Part shown: positions 14,790 to 23,159 of the stretch, piece by piece | How positions within the stretch are numbered: position 1 is the stretch's first letter | Layout of the letters: every line of letters starts with the position of its first letter | DNA from: Enterobacter sp. JBIWA008 | GTDB lineage: Bacteria > Pseudomonadota > Gammaproteobacteria > Enterobacterales > Enterobacteriaceae | Assembly (NCBI RefSeq): GCF_019968765.1 | Contig: NZ_CP074151.1 | Location: 24,156-88,155, forward strand | Reading direction: 5' to 3' | Length of the DNA: 64,000 nt | The notes under the pieces: generated by a model | What the model saw: the letters and a program-made list of their open reading frames with translations, nothing else | Told to the model about the DNA's origin: nothing | The model's database searches: none | Position numbers and translations under genes: made by a program

Positions 14790-15264
14790 TCCGCTTCGCC
14801 TTCTCAGTGAAGGTGTATATCCGGCGCTTAATGTGCCCCACACGCGGAGCTGGCACCAAATCACTCTGTATGACTCCCTGAGCCACCAGCGCGCGTGCAG
14901 CGCGTAGAAACTGGGTAGCATCGGCCTTTCCTGCCAGTTGGAACTGACGAGCGTAAACAAAGCCTTTATGGAGTATTTCGGCCATCATCAACCGCTGAGT
15001 AGCCGTTTCTTTGTAAGCAAAAATCGCCCGGGCTTCTTCAACGGGCATGGCCAGCTGATAGCCGCGCGCGTCCTTGCGCAAGATTCCTTGCTGGCAGAGG
15101 TTGCGTAACTCATTGCGGGCGCGAAACTCACCATCAGCCAAAAAGAAAGGGTAGATATTGCACGGAGGCACCCATTCACCAGAGGCATCAATGAAGAACG
15201 CCACCAACTGCTTAGATAGCTCTGGGTAAGAGGATGGGTAACAGTTGAGTGTTGGATAAATCAC
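14782..15264 (-). CDS. Winged-helix-like hypothetical protein
   Basis: A GTG start overlaps the previous stop (GTGA). The 160-residue protein contains two stretches that read as small helix-turn-helix units: FRARNELRNLCQQGILRKDARGYQL and ATQFLRAARALVAQGVIQSD followed by basic RVGHIKRRIYTF. DNA binding is plausible. It is co-transcribed with the 114-residue gene upstream and the DUF2829 gene downstream. No family name is given. Confidence 0.55.
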   Translation of the reverse strand: MIYPTLNCYPSSYPELSKQLVAFFIDASGEWVPPCNIYPFFLADGEFRARNELRNLCQQGILRKDARGYQLAMPVEEARAIFAYKETATQRLMMAEILHKGFVYARQFQLAGKADATQFLRAARALVAQGVIQSDLVPAPRVGHIKRRIYTFTEKAKRNG

Positions 15265-15605
15265 TTACACCCCCGGGAAGGGAATCGTCCCTTGTTGGTG
15301 TCCGGGGCAATAAAGCCGGTATGCTCGCGCGCAAAAACGCGGTTAACCTGTTCAGTCATAGCCTGGTAATGTTCCTGATAGTGGGCCAGGAATTTTTCGG
15401 CAGTTACGACAGACACATGCTGGACGTAATGGATCGCGCCTTCAATGGTCTGCCATTCTTTATCGAGAGAAAATACAGGGACCGCTTTAAGACCGGTATA
15501 AATGCCGAAAACGACTACGGGCTTTTGGCGTTTAATTCCGGCGGCGAATGTTACAACAACGCCGTCAACTTCGAAGCGGCTGGTGCTCTGAATTGAGTCC
15601 TGCAA
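15261..15605 (-). CDS. Hypothetical protein, TTG start (114 aa)
   Basis: The frame begins at TTG (MQDSIQSTSRFEVDG) behind a strong AGGAGG five bases away. The protein is beta-rich at the start (VVVTFAAGIKRQKPVVVFGIY) with a helical, His/Tyr-rich centre. It is the first gene of the overlapping minus-strand run and lies 73 bp downstream of the Dre-like gene. No family is recognised. Confidence 0.55.
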   Translation of the reverse strand: MQDSIQSTSRFEVDGVVVTFAAGIKRQKPVVVFGIYTGLKAVPVFSLDKEWQTIEGAIHYVQHVSVVTAEKFLAHYQEHYQAMTEQVNRVFAREHTGFIAPDTNKGRFPSRGCK

Positions 15606-15678
15606 TTCACCCTCCTGTGGTTCGAGGGTAATTTACAGGAAAATACACTGCTTACAAGTTATTATTAGAAAATGCCAC

Positions 15679-16707
15679 TTAGGAATCCATTAACTTGCTG
15701 TTTGCACTAACAGTCTTTGAAGATTTTCTTAAATAACGCATTAGAGTTTCCGGTTTACTCCAGGTGCCTTCGCGCATTATTTCGACGATAGAAACTTGTT
15801 TATCTGCCATATCCATTGCAGCACCGACACGTGCACTATGTCCGGTCCAGGTCCTATAACGACCTTTATTTGCCGCTACGTCACGCTTGCCCGCAAGTTG
15901 CCATGCGTCACTAAATATTTTTTCAAGCGCCGGTGCCGTCAAAGGCTTTTCTGTTACTTTTGCCTTATTAGAACGATGCACCGGCGGGAATAGAACGGCA
16001 TCGGGATGTTCGGTCAAACCAGAAGCTTTGAGCCAGTCCTCAAGAACGGATGTGGTGCAGCGGGCCAGCCGTTTCTCTAAGCCTGCAGCCGTAACGCTCG
16101 TTTTTGTGTGGCCTACATGAACCGTTACAGTGTCACCTATCATTTCTAAATCACGCACCCGAATGCGGGCCATTTCACTCATTCGCAGCAGTGAATTATA
16201 TGCCACATAAAGGAAAGCGCGGTTGCGCAGGTCCACCAGCCGACCGGAACGGGAAAGTAAAACATCCAACAGCCTGAGGTCATCCCAATGCAACGGTATC
16301 GCCTGGCCGGTTTGTTCATTGTTTTCCGTTACTGCTTCACGTCTGATCCTCCTCATCAGAAGTGATACGCTTTTGCTGGTGGCCAGAGACGGCTGGCCGC
16401 ACTGCGCTAGGAACATATTAAGCATGGCGTAGTGTTTGTCCGTTGTGGTCGAGGCTCGGCCGGAATTATAGAGCTGCAGTAGATACTCCCTCACAGCCTC
16501 CGGATCTATCGGGTACCAAGTCAGCCCGCGCGCAGAGCACCAGCGCACCCATGCTTCAAAGACCAGGCGCAGATCGCGAAGCGTGTTCTTCGAGTAAGCT
16601 CCTTGGTCGCGTAGAAAATGAAGAAGATTTTGCGCTGCCTCTTTGTGCTGACTACCGACATTCCGGAGGAAGCCAGCGTTGTCACTTCTTAGGATTAGAT
16701 CACCCAT
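15679..16707 (-). CDS. dre: Dre-like (Cre-family) tyrosine recombinase
   Basis: This 342-residue protein is the length of Cre/Dre. It is very close to Dre of phage D6 as I remember it (SVSLLMRRIRREA, GQAIPLHWDDLRLLDVLLSR, TWTGHSARVGAAMDMA, ANSKLMDS). All catalytic residues are visible: Arg in YNSLLRMSEMARIRV, Lys in VGHTKTSV, His and Arg in GHSARVG, Trp in EGTWSKPETL, and the nucleophile Tyr in MRYLRK. It should resolve plasmid dimers and circularise infecting DNA at the rox-like site 154 bp upstream. ATTAGAAAAT lies just past the gene. Confidence 0.93.
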   Translation of the reverse strand: MGDLILRSDNAGFLRNVGSQHKEAAQNLLHFLRDQGAYSKNTLRDLRLVFEAWVRWCSARGLTWYPIDPEAVREYLLQLYNSGRASTTTDKHYAMLNMFLAQCGQPSLATSKSVSLLMRRIRREAVTENNEQTGQAIPLHWDDLRLLDVLLSRSGRLVDLRNRAFLYVAYNSLLRMSEMARIRVRDLEMIGDTVTVHVGHTKTSVTAAGLEKRLARCTTSVLEDWLKASGLTEHPDAVLFPPVHRSNKAKVTEKPLTAPALEKIFSDAWQLAGKRDVAANKGRYRTWTGHSARVGAAMDMADKQVSIVEIMREGTWSKPETLMRYLRKSSKTVSANSKLMDS

Positions 16708-16860
16708 GTAACTATTACCTTTCTATATAATGGTGACGCTACGTGAAAAATAGAAAAATGACAGGGTAGTTATAAGTAATTATAAAAATTGTAACGCCTC
16801 GTCTTTGAAGCGATTTCCGTCACGCGCATCAGGTTTGCTCATTTCCTCTACATTATAACC

Positions 16861-16892
16861 TAACTTTAAATAATGCTAATTATTTAAAGTTA
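16861..16892. promoter_or_regulatory. rox-like recombination site
   Basis: This is a 32-bp site with arms TAACTTTAAATAAT and ATTATTTAAAGTTA around the 4-bp spacer GCTA. The 14-bp arms equal those I recall for D6 rox; the remembered rox spacer TGGC (GCCA on the other strand) differs. The palindrome here extends two more bases on each side (CC...GG). It lies in the non-coding gap upstream of the Dre-like gene, as loxP does near cre. GCTA is not its own complement, so the site has a direction. Confidence 0.9.
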
Positions 16893-17004
16893 GGAATTCC
16901 TCTAAGCGCCGGATATTTATACGGGTTTCAAAACACCCCGCATTTATTGGCTGATAGGCCATAACGATCAATAGCAATGTGATTGATCAGTGAGGGCGGT
17001 TGAT

Positions 17005-17090
17005 ATTTTCTAACGAATATACAGCTACATCCTATTTACGAACCTGAGCGAAGCGGATACATTTGCCGTTAATGATTTATATTAGAAAAC
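17005..17090. promoter_or_regulatory. Paired ATTTTCTAAC-type motifs upstream of 17113 gene
   Basis: ATTTTCTAAC at 17005-17014 and its reverse-type ATTAGAAAAC at 17081-17090 bracket the upstream region of the 354-residue gene. The second copy lies 22 bp before the ATG. The same 10-mer recurs through the window, so these are candidate operators or activator sites for this promoter. Confidence 0.45.
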
Positions 17091-17112
17091 CCCTACAACA
17101 TTTTGAGGGCTT

Positions 17113-18177
17113 ATGAAGAAAACTGCACTTGAAAAGGAATACCGAAATTTCATCGCCGTTGCTGAGCGCTGGCGGGCTATTTTGGCGGAGCATGAAGTGT
17201 TCCATGACACCAATGGTAATGGTGATGCCTTCCGTTTCATTGCTGTGACCTCAGACGGTGCGGTTCTGGACGAAGCGAAAGAGTGTTTACGGAAATGGCA
17301 GGAGTTTGCTGACTTATGCCAGGCAGAAGAGGGCGCAGCAACGCTCGCCATCCCTGAACCAACTTTCCTACCAGTACCATTTATTGTCGAGGATACAGCA
17401 CAGGCCACCCAGATTTATCATCGCCGTGCGACGCCTTCTACTACACTTACGCGCGAGCAGATCCTGAAAAAGTACGATTCCATTATCAAAAAAGGACGTG
17501 CTTCTCCGGTGCTGGCACCAGTGATTCGCCCTATGCTTGCCGAGAGAAAAATCTTTGAAAATGAACCTGCTGGTTCAAAGTTTCGCGTTAGAAAAACTTC
17601 CTTTACCGAGGCGGTAATCGGCACTGCGAAATCTAAAGGTGGGGCTCTTACTCGTTACCGTGTCGGCTCCCACGGGGCGCTGATTTTTGCACAAATACCG
17701 GGCTTACACGTACCAGTAGTTGATCAATCGGAACGCCGTAGTGCAACAATGTACGATGACGTGTTGCCTGTACCATGCGCCCCACTTGGTGAATACAAGC
17801 TATACCGAGTCAGTGATCTCGATATGGCACAACGCACCAGCATGACCAGATCGTACATTCAGAAGTGCATTGAGGCCCGCACAGCTAAATTTTCTAAGCT
17901 GGAAGCCGAGCGTCTGCGCGATGCACCACCAGCGCTTAGACCTGTCATGGTGGCAAAGTTCAAGAATGCCCGCGTGATGCTTGAAAAGGTGAACACTATG
18001 GACGCTGAATTGATTGATGCCATTGCGGCCGCCGGTGATGATATTGGAAAAATCAAACTTCGCAGCGCCCGTGCCCTGTATGGAAAAGAGATAGAGGCGC
18101 GTCATGGCATCTCTTTCGAGAAGGCACAAGGCGAAGCGAAGGTTTACACCCCTCGCGCGGCCAAACTTAAAAAATAA
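17113..18177 (+). CDS. Hypothetical protein (354 aa)
   Basis: The start is ATG behind TTGAGGG. The protein is basic, with an N-terminal charged helix (LEKEYRNFIAVAERWRAILAEHE), a central basic segment (FRVRKTSFTEAVIGTAKSKGGALTRYRVGSHGALIF), and a helical C-terminus ending KVYTPRAAKLKK. Nucleic-acid binding is plausible from composition. I cannot place it in a P1 gene family. Two ATTTTCTAAC-type motifs lie upstream, and the rox-like site is about 220 bp away. The 135-residue gene follows on the same strand. Confidence 0.6.
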   Translation: MKKTALEKEYRNFIAVAERWRAILAEHEVFHDTNGNGDAFRFIAVTSDGAVLDEAKECLRKWQEFADLCQAEEGAATLAIPEPTFLPVPFIVEDTAQATQIYHRRATPSTTLTREQILKKYDSIIKKGRASPVLAPVIRPMLAERKIFENEPAGSKFRVRKTSFTEAVIGTAKSKGGALTRYRVGSHGALIFAQIPGLHVPVVDQSERRSATMYDDVLPVPCAPLGEYKLYRVSDLDMAQRTSMTRSYIQKCIEARTAKFSKLEAERLRDAPPALRPVMVAKFKNARVMLEKVNTMDAELIDAIAAAGDDIGKIKLRSARALYGKEIEARHGISFEKAQGEAKVYTPRAAKLKK

Positions 18178-18248
18178 ACACTAATAAATTCCTGCGCTTG
18201 CAGGTAGAGGTTTCTAAGCCATAACTATTCACAGCAAAAGGAATAAAA

Positions 18249-18656
18249 ATGACGATTCAGCGTCGTGAAGTCTATCTGCTTGTAAAAGAAACGTACTCTG
18301 GCAAGGTCACATACGTTGAAGGATTGCAGAGTGTCAGCAATTACTTTTTCGATGGGCATGCACGAGTAAATGACGATCCTAATGGTAAAGCAACGCATGA
18401 AGAGTTCATGGACGGCATGCGGCCAGCTCAGGTTTTTTACGTGCCTAGCAATACCTCTGGAAAATGGCAGGCTGCTTTCCATAGTTTTGGCTGCTACCCG
18501 GAAATGGGCGCGCCTCAATTGGAATTCATCATTTTTGTAGGTGCATATTCTAACGACCACGATCGAACGTTGGATCTTATGCGTGAAGGGATGGACCGTG
18601 CCTATGAAGTGATTGAAGGCACTCGCCAATTACGTGATGGTGAATTCACAGACTAA
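18249..18656 (+). CDS. Hypothetical protein (135 aa)
   Basis: An AAAGGA ribosome site precedes the ATG. The sequence (REVYLLVKETYSGKVTYVEG, then LEFIIFVGAYSNDHDRTLDLM) suggests a small alpha/beta protein without signal or membrane segments. No family is recognised. It is separated from the previous gene by a CCTGC/GCAGG hairpin and ends at a terminator shared with the convergent pacB. Confidence 0.55.
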   Translation: MTIQRREVYLLVKETYSGKVTYVEGLQSVSNYFFDGHARVNDDPNGKATHEEFMDGMRPAQVFYVPSNTSGKWQAAFHSFGCYPEMGAPQLEFIIFVGAYSNDHDRTLDLMREGMDRAYEVIEGTRQLRDGEFTD

Positions 18657-18680
18657 TGCTAAGGCCCCAAGGAAGGGGCT
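18657..18680. terminator. Bidirectional terminator before pacB end
   Basis: AAGGCCCC-aaggaa-GGGGCTT lies between the convergent 135-residue gene and pacB. Short A and T runs flank it on either side. Confidence 0.6.
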
Positions 18681-20188
18681 TACAAATCCAGGTCTACCAC
18701 ATCCATACTGGATAGCGCTTCCTCCCTGAATGCTTCCATCTCTCCCCCAACATCTTCATCTGCAGGCACGTAATCCACGATAAAGGTGAAGCAGTAAGTA
18801 TCCCAGCGATCGGGGGATTTGATATTTAGCTTTTGGCGCATGTGCTCCTTACGCATCATCACAAGACGCCCTTCCTCGTTCATCATGTATGGGATTTTAG
18901 ATGCTTGCTCAGCTGTTTTCGGACTCGCGTCAATGCGCATTCTGCCTGACTTAATAGCGTCACGGGCCATAATATTCGCGTAGGCACGCTGGTTTACGAA
19001 GCGATCCTTATCTTTCTGCGCAAACATAGGCTTACCCCAGCGTATGCGCACAGGATTAGCGCCGCGGCGAACCAACTGGGCACACGTATCCGAACCGAAG
19101 CCGTCAGCATCTACGGCAATAGTTATGTTCGGGTATTTATCCGGTGTGCACTCATTGAAAATGAAGTCCCCAAATGCCAGCGGGTCCATAGTACCTGGCA
19201 TCTCCAGTATCTTGAAGCTAACGACACGTCGTTTCTCCCGATGCCCGGATACCTTCTGTATGTTGAGGACAGATTTATCGCGTCCATTGCCGACGTCGGC
19301 GGTCGCCACCCATCCCCAACCTTTTTCCAGCAGAACGCGTCGGCGAGCAGCTCGATCGCACTCATCACGTCCCAGCAGATAACCAGCAATCTCGCGCGGG
19401 AACTGACCCAATACCTTAACCATGTATTCGAGAGAGTCACGCCCGCCGTACTCCAACAGCTTTTGCTTGATGAACTGTGTGGTAACGAAGGGAGATTCTT
19501 CGGAATTGAGGACAATGGATGTCCATATACCGTTTGGGTTATCCGGGTTTTTTGCGAGGGTATGGTGTGAATCGTAAAAATATCCGCTTGGACGTGTCGG
19601 CTGGGACAGCATCAGCATGCGGTTATCGAGCTCTGTCAGTGCACCGGTCATTACCCCGATCGCTTTGTCGGAGATACCAGAGGCTTCATCGAGAATTAGT
19701 AACAAGTGCGCTGCGTGCTCACCTGCCAGCGCTTCTTCGTTACCGAGGCGGTAGCCCTTGCAGAGGACTTCCCAGATACCTTTGCGCGAGCGTTCATAGA
19801 ACATGGTATCCGACAAAACAAAGTAGTTTTGTAGCCATCCGTGACGTTTAATGGCATTGGCCCAATACGTTTTCACGTACTTGAAAACGCCAGTTTTAAC
19901 CTGTGCGATTTTGTTGGCCACGATAACCACACGGGCATCGGGGTACAGAATCATATAGATCAGTAGTAGCATAGCCGTAAGCGACGACTTACCCGTACCA
20001 TGCCCGGATGTTACTGTTGTGCGGCTGCCGACGGCCTGAACGGATTGAATGATTTCCTGCTGCTGGGGTGATGGCATCATCCCGAAGAGCTCTACAACGG
20101 CGCGGGCATAGTCATAGCGGTACTTAACCGCCATATCGCGCCAGCGAGGGTCGGTAGTGACACACTTAAGCTTCCTTGCGCCGGACAT
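18680..20188 (-). CDS. pacB: Terminase large subunit PacB
   Basis: This 502-residue protein carries a Walker A motif (SGHGTGKSSL, near residue 60), Walker B (LLLILDEASGISD, near residue 170) and a C-terminal RNase H-like nuclease domain with ATADVGNGRDKSV, IAVDADGFGSD and a late aspartate-rich region. It should be the motor that cuts at pac and pumps DNA headful-wise into the prohead. Its ATG overlaps the pacA stop, matching the P1 pacA-pacB pair. The sequence strongly resembles P1 PacB. Confidence 0.93.
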   Translation of the reverse strand: MSGARKLKCVTTDPRWRDMAVKYRYDYARAVVELFGMMPSPQQQEIIQSVQAVGSRTTVTSGHGTGKSSLTAMLLLIYMILYPDARVVIVANKIAQVKTGVFKYVKTYWANAIKRHGWLQNYFVLSDTMFYERSRKGIWEVLCKGYRLGNEEALAGEHAAHLLLILDEASGISDKAIGVMTGALTELDNRMLMLSQPTRPSGYFYDSHHTLAKNPDNPNGIWTSIVLNSEESPFVTTQFIKQKLLEYGGRDSLEYMVKVLGQFPREIAGYLLGRDECDRAARRRVLLEKGWGWVATADVGNGRDKSVLNIQKVSGHREKRRVVSFKILEMPGTMDPLAFGDFIFNECTPDKYPNITIAVDADGFGSDTCAQLVRRGANPVRIRWGKPMFAQKDKDRFVNQRAYANIMARDAIKSGRMRIDASPKTAEQASKIPYMMNEEGRLVMMRKEHMRQKLNIKSPDRWDTYCFTFIVDYVPADEDVGGEMEAFREEALSSMDVVDLDL

Positions 20189-21564
20189 TAAACCTCCTCC
20201 GGCGGGTCAATCGCTATCTCTTCATCATCGTCATACGCATCATTTGGAACATCATAAATGTCGCTGGTGGCCGACGGGTCCAGATCCAAATCTTCATCAC
20301 CAGCGTCAAACTCACCGGCCTTGCGGTCGCCGGTGGCATCGATATCACCACAACCTAACTCTTCAACCACTTTCGCCACTTCAGCACGGCGGTTGGCTAG
20401 CCATTCCGGGTGCTCTCTCTGCTGCTGATGATATGCCTGTGCGTCTTTTTCAAGCTGCTCTTCATCTACAGTGTTATCGGCAACTGGTGGTTCAATAGCG
20501 GCAATAGCTCGTAAAGCCTGGGCGGCCAACATTGCCGGAACGGATACGCCTTGACGCTCAATATATTCAGCGACACCAATATCATCCAGTTCCTCGCGCT
20601 CACGCATACGTAGAGCTGTGGCGATGACCCGAGCCGCGCGTGCGTCTGCCCCTATGCGGTGCTCTAATTCCCTGCGCTTCATCTCCATCTGCTCACGAGC
20701 TAGCCCCAGCTTCTCTTGAGCTTCTGCCTCTTTGAATTGCTGTTGCCGCGCAGCCTGCCTGAGCTTCTCTGCACCCTGCTGTAGCTTACTTTCGCCCTGA
20801 TAGATGGCGGCCAGGCGACTGGTGAAGTCATTCATGAAGTAAGCGGAATCTTCTAACAACCCACGCAACTTAATAGAGGGATGCACGCCCTCTATCTCAT
20901 CACCAGGTTGAATATCATCTATTTCCTCCTGAAGCCTCGCTGCCTCCTGATCAACCGCTGCCCGGTATCGAAGCGCTGACTCGTTAGCCATCTCAATGAC
21001 AAGGCGCAGATGGTGCTCTGGCCCCTGTTCGAGCATCTTTTTGGTAGCTTCGCTAGAAGGTAATGCAACGACGTTAGAACCAAGCAAGGGGATCATTTTC
21101 CCCTTTGTTGCTTTCGCCGTTTTCTTGATCCCTTTTTTAGCTGCCTTTTCGGGGATCATTTGCGGATCATTGGCATCGAGTGATCCGGCCCTTCTATCTC
21201 CTATCCTATTGTTTTTATTTGATTGTAACTTGGAATCAGATGTGCGCTTTTTTGGGGGGGCACGGAATGATTTATCACCCACCAATTTGTCAGCTTTTGT
21301 AAGTTTTGAGTTATTATTAGTCGTATTTTGTTTGTTATTTGCTCTTGTGTGGCGTGTTTTTTTTACCGCTTTCCCGGAATGATCCCCTAAATGATCCCCT
21401 GCCTGATCAGCATTCATTGCCGAGTTCTTTTTCAGGTTCAGGTGTTTTCTGGCCGTGTTGAAACTCAGGCCGTTTTGCTCGCTGTACTCTTTGATAGTAA
21501 TGCCGGTGTCCGCACGTTGCGCCGCGAACCTTTCACGGTGCTCATCCCAGCTAATGCCGCTCAT
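20188..21564 (-). CDS. pacA: Terminase small subunit PacA
   Basis: This 458-residue protein begins with a helix-turn-helix-like segment (HRERFAAQRADTGITIKEYSEQNGLSFNTARKHL). It then has a low-complexity basic linker (Asn/Lys/Thr-rich), a long charged coiled coil (AEKLRQAARQQQFKEAEAQEKLGLAREQMEMKRRELEHR) and an acidic tail. PacA recognises the packaging site, which in P1 lies inside its own gene; a GATC-rich candidate lies at 21091-21408 here, coding for the linker. It overlaps pacB and the 130-residue gene upstream by single start/stop junctions. Confidence 0.9.
   Translation of the reverse strand: MSGISWDEHRERFAAQRADTGITIKEYSEQNGLSFNTARKHLNLKKNSAMNADQAGDHLGDHSGKAVKKTRHTRANNKQNTTNNNSKLTKADKLVGDKSFRAPPKKRTSDSKLQSNKNNRIGDRRAGSLDANDPQMIPEKAAKKGIKKTAKATKGKMIPLLGSNVVALPSSEATKKMLEQGPEHHLRLVIEMANESALRYRAAVDQEAARLQEEIDDIQPGDEIEGVHPSIKLRGLLEDSAYFMNDFTSRLAAIYQGESKLQQGAEKLRQAARQQQFKEAEAQEKLGLAREQMEMKRRELEHRIGADARAARVIATALRMREREELDDIGVAEYIERQGVSVPAMLAAQALRAIAAIEPPVADNTVDEEQLEKDAQAYHQQQREHPEWLANRRAEVAKVVEELGCGDIDATGDRKAGEFDAGDEDLDLDPSATSDIYDVPNDAYDDDEEIAIDPPEEV
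21091..21408. promoter_or_regulatory. pac: Candidate pac packaging site
   Basis: Within pacA there are eight Dam sites in two clusters. Five GATCs lie at 21091, 21127, 21154, 21165 and 21182, and three at 21381, 21393 and 21405. Several share the extended form AATGATCCCC or its complement, in opposite orientations on the two sides, with about 195 bp free of GATC between. P1 pac has seven TGATC(A/G) elements in two groups flanking the cut region and is controlled by Dam methylation. The layout here is the same type with a variant element. Confidence 0.8.
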
Positions 21565-21953
21565 GCAGTGGCCTTACGTGAGCGAACGGCGCTGTTCCAG
21601 ATACGGTTAGCCATATTGACCACTTCCCGGCGATTTCGCTCCGAGCTCTCCACCAGCGCTTTTGACGTGTTTTCGACCATTAGGCTGCCGTAATCAGGAA
21701 TCCGGCCACGGACCTTGAACTGATAGCCATAAAGGCCGTGCAAACGGTAGCGATGCGGGTAGACCCCCTCCTCTCGCTCACATTGAGCGCGTTTGGAGCG
21801 AGCGAAGTGACGAATGATGTTAGTAACGCGATCGCGAGTGACTAATAGTGTGGGGTATTCAGATGCGGCAAGACGTGTAACTTCCGTCACCGTGAGAAAA
21901 TCACCATGCCTTAACATGATGTCTGCTATTTCAGCGCTACTAATCTGGCCCAT
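21561..21953 (-). CDS. Small helix-turn-helix-like protein upstream of pacA
   Basis: This 130-residue protein starts MGQISSAEIADIMLRHGDFL behind GGAGGG. Residues 20-55 (LTVTEVTRLAASEYPTLLVTRDRVTNIIRHFARSKRAQCEREEG) look like a helix-turn-helix with a basic tail. Its stop overlaps the pacA start, so it is translated with the terminase. GTTAGAAAAT lies 82 bp upstream, probably in the operon promoter. It may regulate packaging or assist PacA; this is inferred from position only. Confidence 0.6.
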   Translation of the reverse strand: MGQISSAEIADIMLRHGDFLTVTEVTRLAASEYPTLLVTRDRVTNIIRHFARSKRAQCEREEGVYPHRYRLHGLYGYQFKVRGRIPDYGSLMVENTSKALVESSERNRREVVNMANRIWNSAVRSRKATA

Positions 21954-22113
21954 TCATCCCTCCGGGGAAAACTTCACGGGAGGGATGTTACGGGGTTAAT
22001 GAATCGCAGGTAGACTAGCTAAATGTTGAAATTCGTTAGAAAATTAATGCGCGGATAATCACATTCGTGCATATCAGAAATTAGTTTTCGTTTTGTTTTT
22101 TGAAAACTGGTCA

Positions 22114-22689
22114 TCAGAATGCCTCCCAATCAGTAGCCATGATGTCAACACCAATCGCGCACCAATCATATCGCGCCTGCTGTTCGCCATCAGTCATCAC
22201 CAGTCGTGGCATCATTGGTAAGGACGTACCTGATACCACTTGGAATAATTCGTCCGGCATAAAGCTCGCTACGCTGCTTTGATCCCCCACCAGCCCCATG
22301 ATCAGCGAGACATATTTCCCTTTCGGCCAGTTGGCCCGTCTTATATCCAATCCCCGGAGAAGCCAATGGTAAGCTGTGGCAAACGTAACGCTCTCTTTGG
22401 CCAGCTGAATATCCCCATTCGTGGTGGCTTCATGGAATCGTATCGTTCTCACTGCAGCTTCTGCCAATGCCTTAAATGGCTCTTCGTCTACAGCGGATAG
22501 AGTGAACCCAAATGCCGTAACTGACACCCTTGTGCGCGCTCCCTCAAACTGAGTGTCTACGCTGAACTTTTTACGCACCAGGGCTGTGTAAAAATCATGT
22601 TTTTGATTGCTCCAGTCCCAACGGCGACCAAGGAAATCACTGAGCACCTGATCCTGTTCCGATAGCACCATTTCTACAGCTTTTGCCAC
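22114..22689 (-). CDS. Second DUF2829 (Tad2-like) domain protein
   Basis: I choose the GTG at 22689, behind AAGGGG with correct spacing; a longer frame starts at 22728 without a ribosome site. The 191-residue protein ends in a DUF2829 domain: FATAYHWLLRGLDIRRANWPKGKYVSL, then PRLVMTDGEQQARYDWCAIGVDIMATDWEAF, including the typical DWE end. The N-terminal 100 residues are an extra region (WDWSNQKHDFYTALVRKKFS) not found in minimal Tad2. The protein is not obviously a duplicate of the 14148-14789 gene. Binding of a nucleotide signal is inferred from the domain family. Confidence 0.65.
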   Translation of the reverse strand: MAKAVEMVLSEQDQVLSDFLGRRWDWSNQKHDFYTALVRKKFSVDTQFEGARTRVSVTAFGFTLSAVDEEPFKALAEAAVRTIRFHEATTNGDIQLAKESVTFATAYHWLLRGLDIRRANWPKGKYVSLIMGLVGDQSSVASFMPDELFQVVSGTSLPMMPRLVMTDGEQQARYDWCAIGVDIMATDWEAF

Positions 22690-23079
22690 GTCATTCCCCT
22701 TACTGCAGATATGCCGAAAGCCGGTCATACCGGCTCGGCTTCATCACGTCTTACTTGAGTGGCCTATTGGCCGTGAAAGTCTTCGAATGGTTCAAAATGG
22801 GGAGGATGTTATTTGCTCGTCCAGGCAATGTTTCACCAACGCTATTCCGAGAGCAAGGACGCTGAATGAATAACACCCTCTCGATTTTGCGCCAGTCTCT
22901 ACCTGGCCGTCACACCGAACCGTCGCGATGGTGAATCGCCGCACCCAGGACAGTGGGAGACATTGCACATTCCAGCTACCCGAAAAGCAGTAAGACAGCG
23001 GTTAAAGGTCCCGCTACTGATCCGGACTGCTTAATGGGTGCATGTGCCATACACCCAGCCTGCATCGTTACAACCAAAG
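22690..23079. other. Non-coding gap beside tRNA-Ile
   Basis: About 390 bp lie between the DUF2829 gene and tRNA-Ile. There are short frames on both strands but none with a ribosome site I trust. I see no clear repeat or promoter. It may be the processed downstream part of the tRNA transcript. Confidence 0.4.
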
Positions 23080-23155
23080 TGGTGGCCCCTGCCGGGTTTG
23101 AACCGGCGACCTATCGGTTATGAGCCGACAGCTCTGACCGCTGAGCTAAAGGGCC
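23080..23155 (-). tRNA. trnI: tRNA-Ile2 (anticodon CAU)
   Basis: The minus strand reads GGCCCUU-UA-GCUC...GAGC with an anticodon arm presenting CAU in loop CUCAUAA, a variable loop, T-arm GCCGGUUCAAACCCGGC and acceptor AGGGGCC-A with CCA encoded. The G-G-C-C-C acceptor and general sequence match the ileX/ileY type in which C34 is modified to lysidine to read AUA, rather than a methionine tRNA. P1 likewise carries a tRNA-Ile, useful for rare AUA codons. Confidence 0.9.
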
Positions 23156-23159
23156 TTTT

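Noticed and set aside
16861..16892. Reading the palindrome as loxP or as a transcription terminator
   Set aside because: The arms do not match loxP (ATAACTTCGTATA) and there is no GC-rich stem or T-run; they match rox arms beside a Dre-like gene.
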